NCBI GenBank assembly: GCA_011391185.1 | Contig: JAABRB010000050.1 | Coordinates: 1-14,522 of the forward strand | Origin: Betaproteobacteria bacterium | GTDB lineage: Bacteria > Pseudomonadota > Gammaproteobacteria > Burkholderiales > SG8-39 | Direction: 5' to 3' | Length of the DNA: 14,522 nt | Shown: piece by piece, positions 13,235 through 14,522 of the stretch | Layout of the letters: each line of letters begins with the position of its first letter | Numbering within the stretch: position 1 is the stretch's first letter | Notes under the pieces: generated by a model | Database searches by the model: none | The model's input: the letters and a program-made list of their open reading frames with translations, nothing else | Told to the model about the DNA's origin: nothing | Position numbers and translations under genes: made by a program

Positions 13235-14522
13235 ATGGGCGAGAGCTTTCTTTCCCAGATGCTCGTCTACCTCGCAGCCGCGGTGATCATCGTCCCGGTG
13301 TTCAAGCGTCTCGGCCTCGGTTCGGTGCTGGGATTCCTGGTGGCCGGCATCATCATCGGGCCGTGGGGCCTGAAGCTCATCTCCGACGTAGACGCCATCC
13401 TGCACTTCGCGGAGATCGGCGTCGCACTGCTGCTCTTCCTCGTCGGGCTGGAGCTCGATCCGCGCCGGCTCTGGAGCATGCGCAAACCGGTTTTCGGGCT
13501 GGGCGGCGCGCAGATCGCCGTGACGATTCTCGCTGTCGCAGTCATCGCCTGCTGGCTTGGCCAGAGCATCACGGTCGGCATCGTGGCCGGAATGGGTTTC
13601 GCCATGTCCTCGACGGCGATCGTCCTGGCCACGCTCGCGGAGAAGAACCTCCTGCCGACGCCTCCCGGACAATCCTCCTTCGCTGTGCTGCTCGCGCAGG
13701 ACCTCGCGGTGATTCCCCTTCTCATGGTCCTCGCATTGCTCGCGCCTGGCGCAACGGGCGCCGATTTCGATTTTCTCGCGGCGGGCAAGGCGATCGGCGT
13801 CATCGCCGCGGTCATCTTCGTCGGGCACACTTTGCTGCGGCCGGTGCTCCGTTACATCGCGAACACCCGGTTGGGCGAGATCTTCATCGCCTTCTCGCTG
13901 CTCCTGGTGCTGGGAACCGCGACACTCGTGCACTGGGTGGGACTTTCGATGGCGCTTGGCACGTTCCTGGCCGGCGTCCTGCTCGCGGATTCGGAGTACC
14001 GCCACGAGCTCGAGCTCGACATCGAGCCCTTCAAGGGTCTGCTGTTGGGACTCTTCTTTATCGCGGTCGGGATGTCCGTCGACGTCGGGCTCTTTGCCCG
14101 TGCGCCGGAGGTCGTCATCGGACTCGCGCTCGGCGTGGTGGCACTGAAGATCGTCCTGCTGTTCCCGCTGGCGCGAGTGTTCGGCGTCGGTGGACGCGAC
14201 GCGATCCGGTTCGCGCTGCTGCTTTCCCAGGCGGGCGAATTCGCCTTCGTCGTGTTCGGCGCCGCGGGGACGCAGAACATCCTGCCGCGCGAGACCGTCG
14301 ATCTGCTCACCGCGTCCGTGACGGCCTCCATGCTGACGACGCCGCTCGTTCTGTTCGTCTACGAACGATTCGTCGCACCGCGCCTTGCGCGCGGACCGGA
14401 GCGGGCCGCCGACACGATCGAGGAACAGCATCCGGTGATCGTGGCCGGCTTCGGGCGGTTCGGCCAGATCGTCGCCCGCCTGCTGCAAGGCCGCGGCATC
14501 GCCGCCACGATCATCGACCACG
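13235..14522 (+). CDS. kefC: Glutathione-regulated K+/H+ antiporter, KefC/KefB type (CPA2), 3' truncated by the window
   Basis: The reading frame stays open to the window end, giving 429 of an expected 600 or more residues. Residues 1 to about 380 are a multi-span CPA2 transport domain (LGFLVAGIIIGPWGL, LLLFLVGLELDP, MGFAMSSTAIVLATLAE, LLAQDLAVIPLL, GTFLAGVLLADSEYR). The cytosolic regulatory loop HELELDIEPFKG at 257-268 corresponds to the E. coli KefC loop that contacts the nucleotide-binding domain. At 405-410 GFGRFG starts that RCK/KTN domain, which binds glutathione or its adducts. The protein expels K+ and takes up H+ when electrophiles form glutathione adducts, protecting the cell by acidification. 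AAGGA at 13224-13228 precedes the ATG by six bases. The long open frame on the opposite strand is a shadow of this gene. Confidence 0.93.
   Translation, partial: MGESFLSQMLVYLAAAVIIVPVFKRLGLGSVLGFLVAGIIIGPWGLKLISDVDAILHFAEIGVALLLFLVGLELDPRRLWSMRKPVFGLGGAQIAVTILAVAVIACWLGQSITVGIVAGMGFAMSSTAIVLATLAEKNLLPTPPGQSSFAVLLAQDLAVIPLLMVLALLAPGATGADFDFLAAGKAIGVIAAVIFVGHTLLRPVLRYIANTRLGEIFIAFSLLLVLGTATLVHWVGLSMALGTFLAGVLLADSEYRHELELDIEPFKGLLLGLFFIAVGMSVDVGLFARAPEVVIGLALGVVALKIVLLFPLARVFGVGGRDAIRFALLLSQAGEFAFVVFGAAGTQNILPRETVDLLTASVTASMLTTPLVLFVYERFVAPRLARGPERAADTIEEQHPVIVAGFGRFGQIVARLLQGRGIAATIIDH

Noticed and set aside
13181..14521. Long minus-strand open frame (446 codons) rich in D, E, R, Q and H
   Set aside because: It is a shadow of the KefC-like gene: the plus strand encodes clear transmembrane segments and the GFGRFG nucleotide-binding motif. 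The real gene runs off the window end.

Overview
The window is uniformly GC-rich and looks like a chromosomal segment of a betaproteobacterium, most likely of the order Burkholderiales. This rests on the protein families present (PhtD-like protein, NAC-type LysR regulator, homodimeric-type AceE, KefF/KefC) and on dispersed palindromic repeats. The genus cannot be named from the sequence alone. No rRNA, tRNA, IS element or CRISPR array was found. No gene-free gap exceeds 300 bases; the longest are about 260 bases (12391-12650, containing a repeat) and 229 bases (8282-8510).

Layout. 1-2853: the 3' end of a 4,5-dihydroxyphthalate-decarboxylase-like gene, a LysR regulator, and an FAD monooxygenase of the 3-hydroxybenzoate 6-hydroxylase type with an unusual lysine/arginine-rich tail. 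2866-2978: palindromic repeat pair R1. 2994-7456: a probable operon of an aceE-type E1 dehydrogenase (orphan, with no aceF or lpd next to it), a small cupin protein and L-threonine aldolase. 7469-7579: repeat R3, between convergent genes. 7607-8281 (minus): glutathione S-transferase. 8511-9473: FAH-family hydrolase. 9566-10129: exported MsrB. 10149-12390 (minus): a three-gene operon of a DapA-family lyase, a carboxymuconolactone-decarboxylase-like protein and a 3-hydroxyisobutyrate-dehydrogenase-like protein. 12495-12600: repeat R4. 12651 to the end: KefF/KefG-like quinone reductase and the N-terminal two thirds of a KefC-like K+/H+ antiporter.

How the genes relate. The monooxygenase could make gentisate, and the FAH-family and GST-family proteins could act in its breakdown, but no gentisate dioxygenase lies in the window, so the pathway is incomplete here. 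The minus-strand operon looks like a small dedicated catabolic cassette of unknown substrate. The Kef pair and the GST are both linked to glutathione and electrophile stress.

The most notable signal is a two-hairpin repeat family present as nine half-units at four places. In each unit the first hairpin keeps its sequence, while the second keeps its pairing but changes its sequence. Three half-units lie inside aceE, in frame and without a stop, adding about 70 residues to its C-terminal domain. The same gene carries a second in-frame insert, a 30-bp tandem duplication 12 residues before a catalytic histidine. All E1 catalytic residues that could be checked are intact, so the enzyme appears to tolerate, or to use, both insertions.
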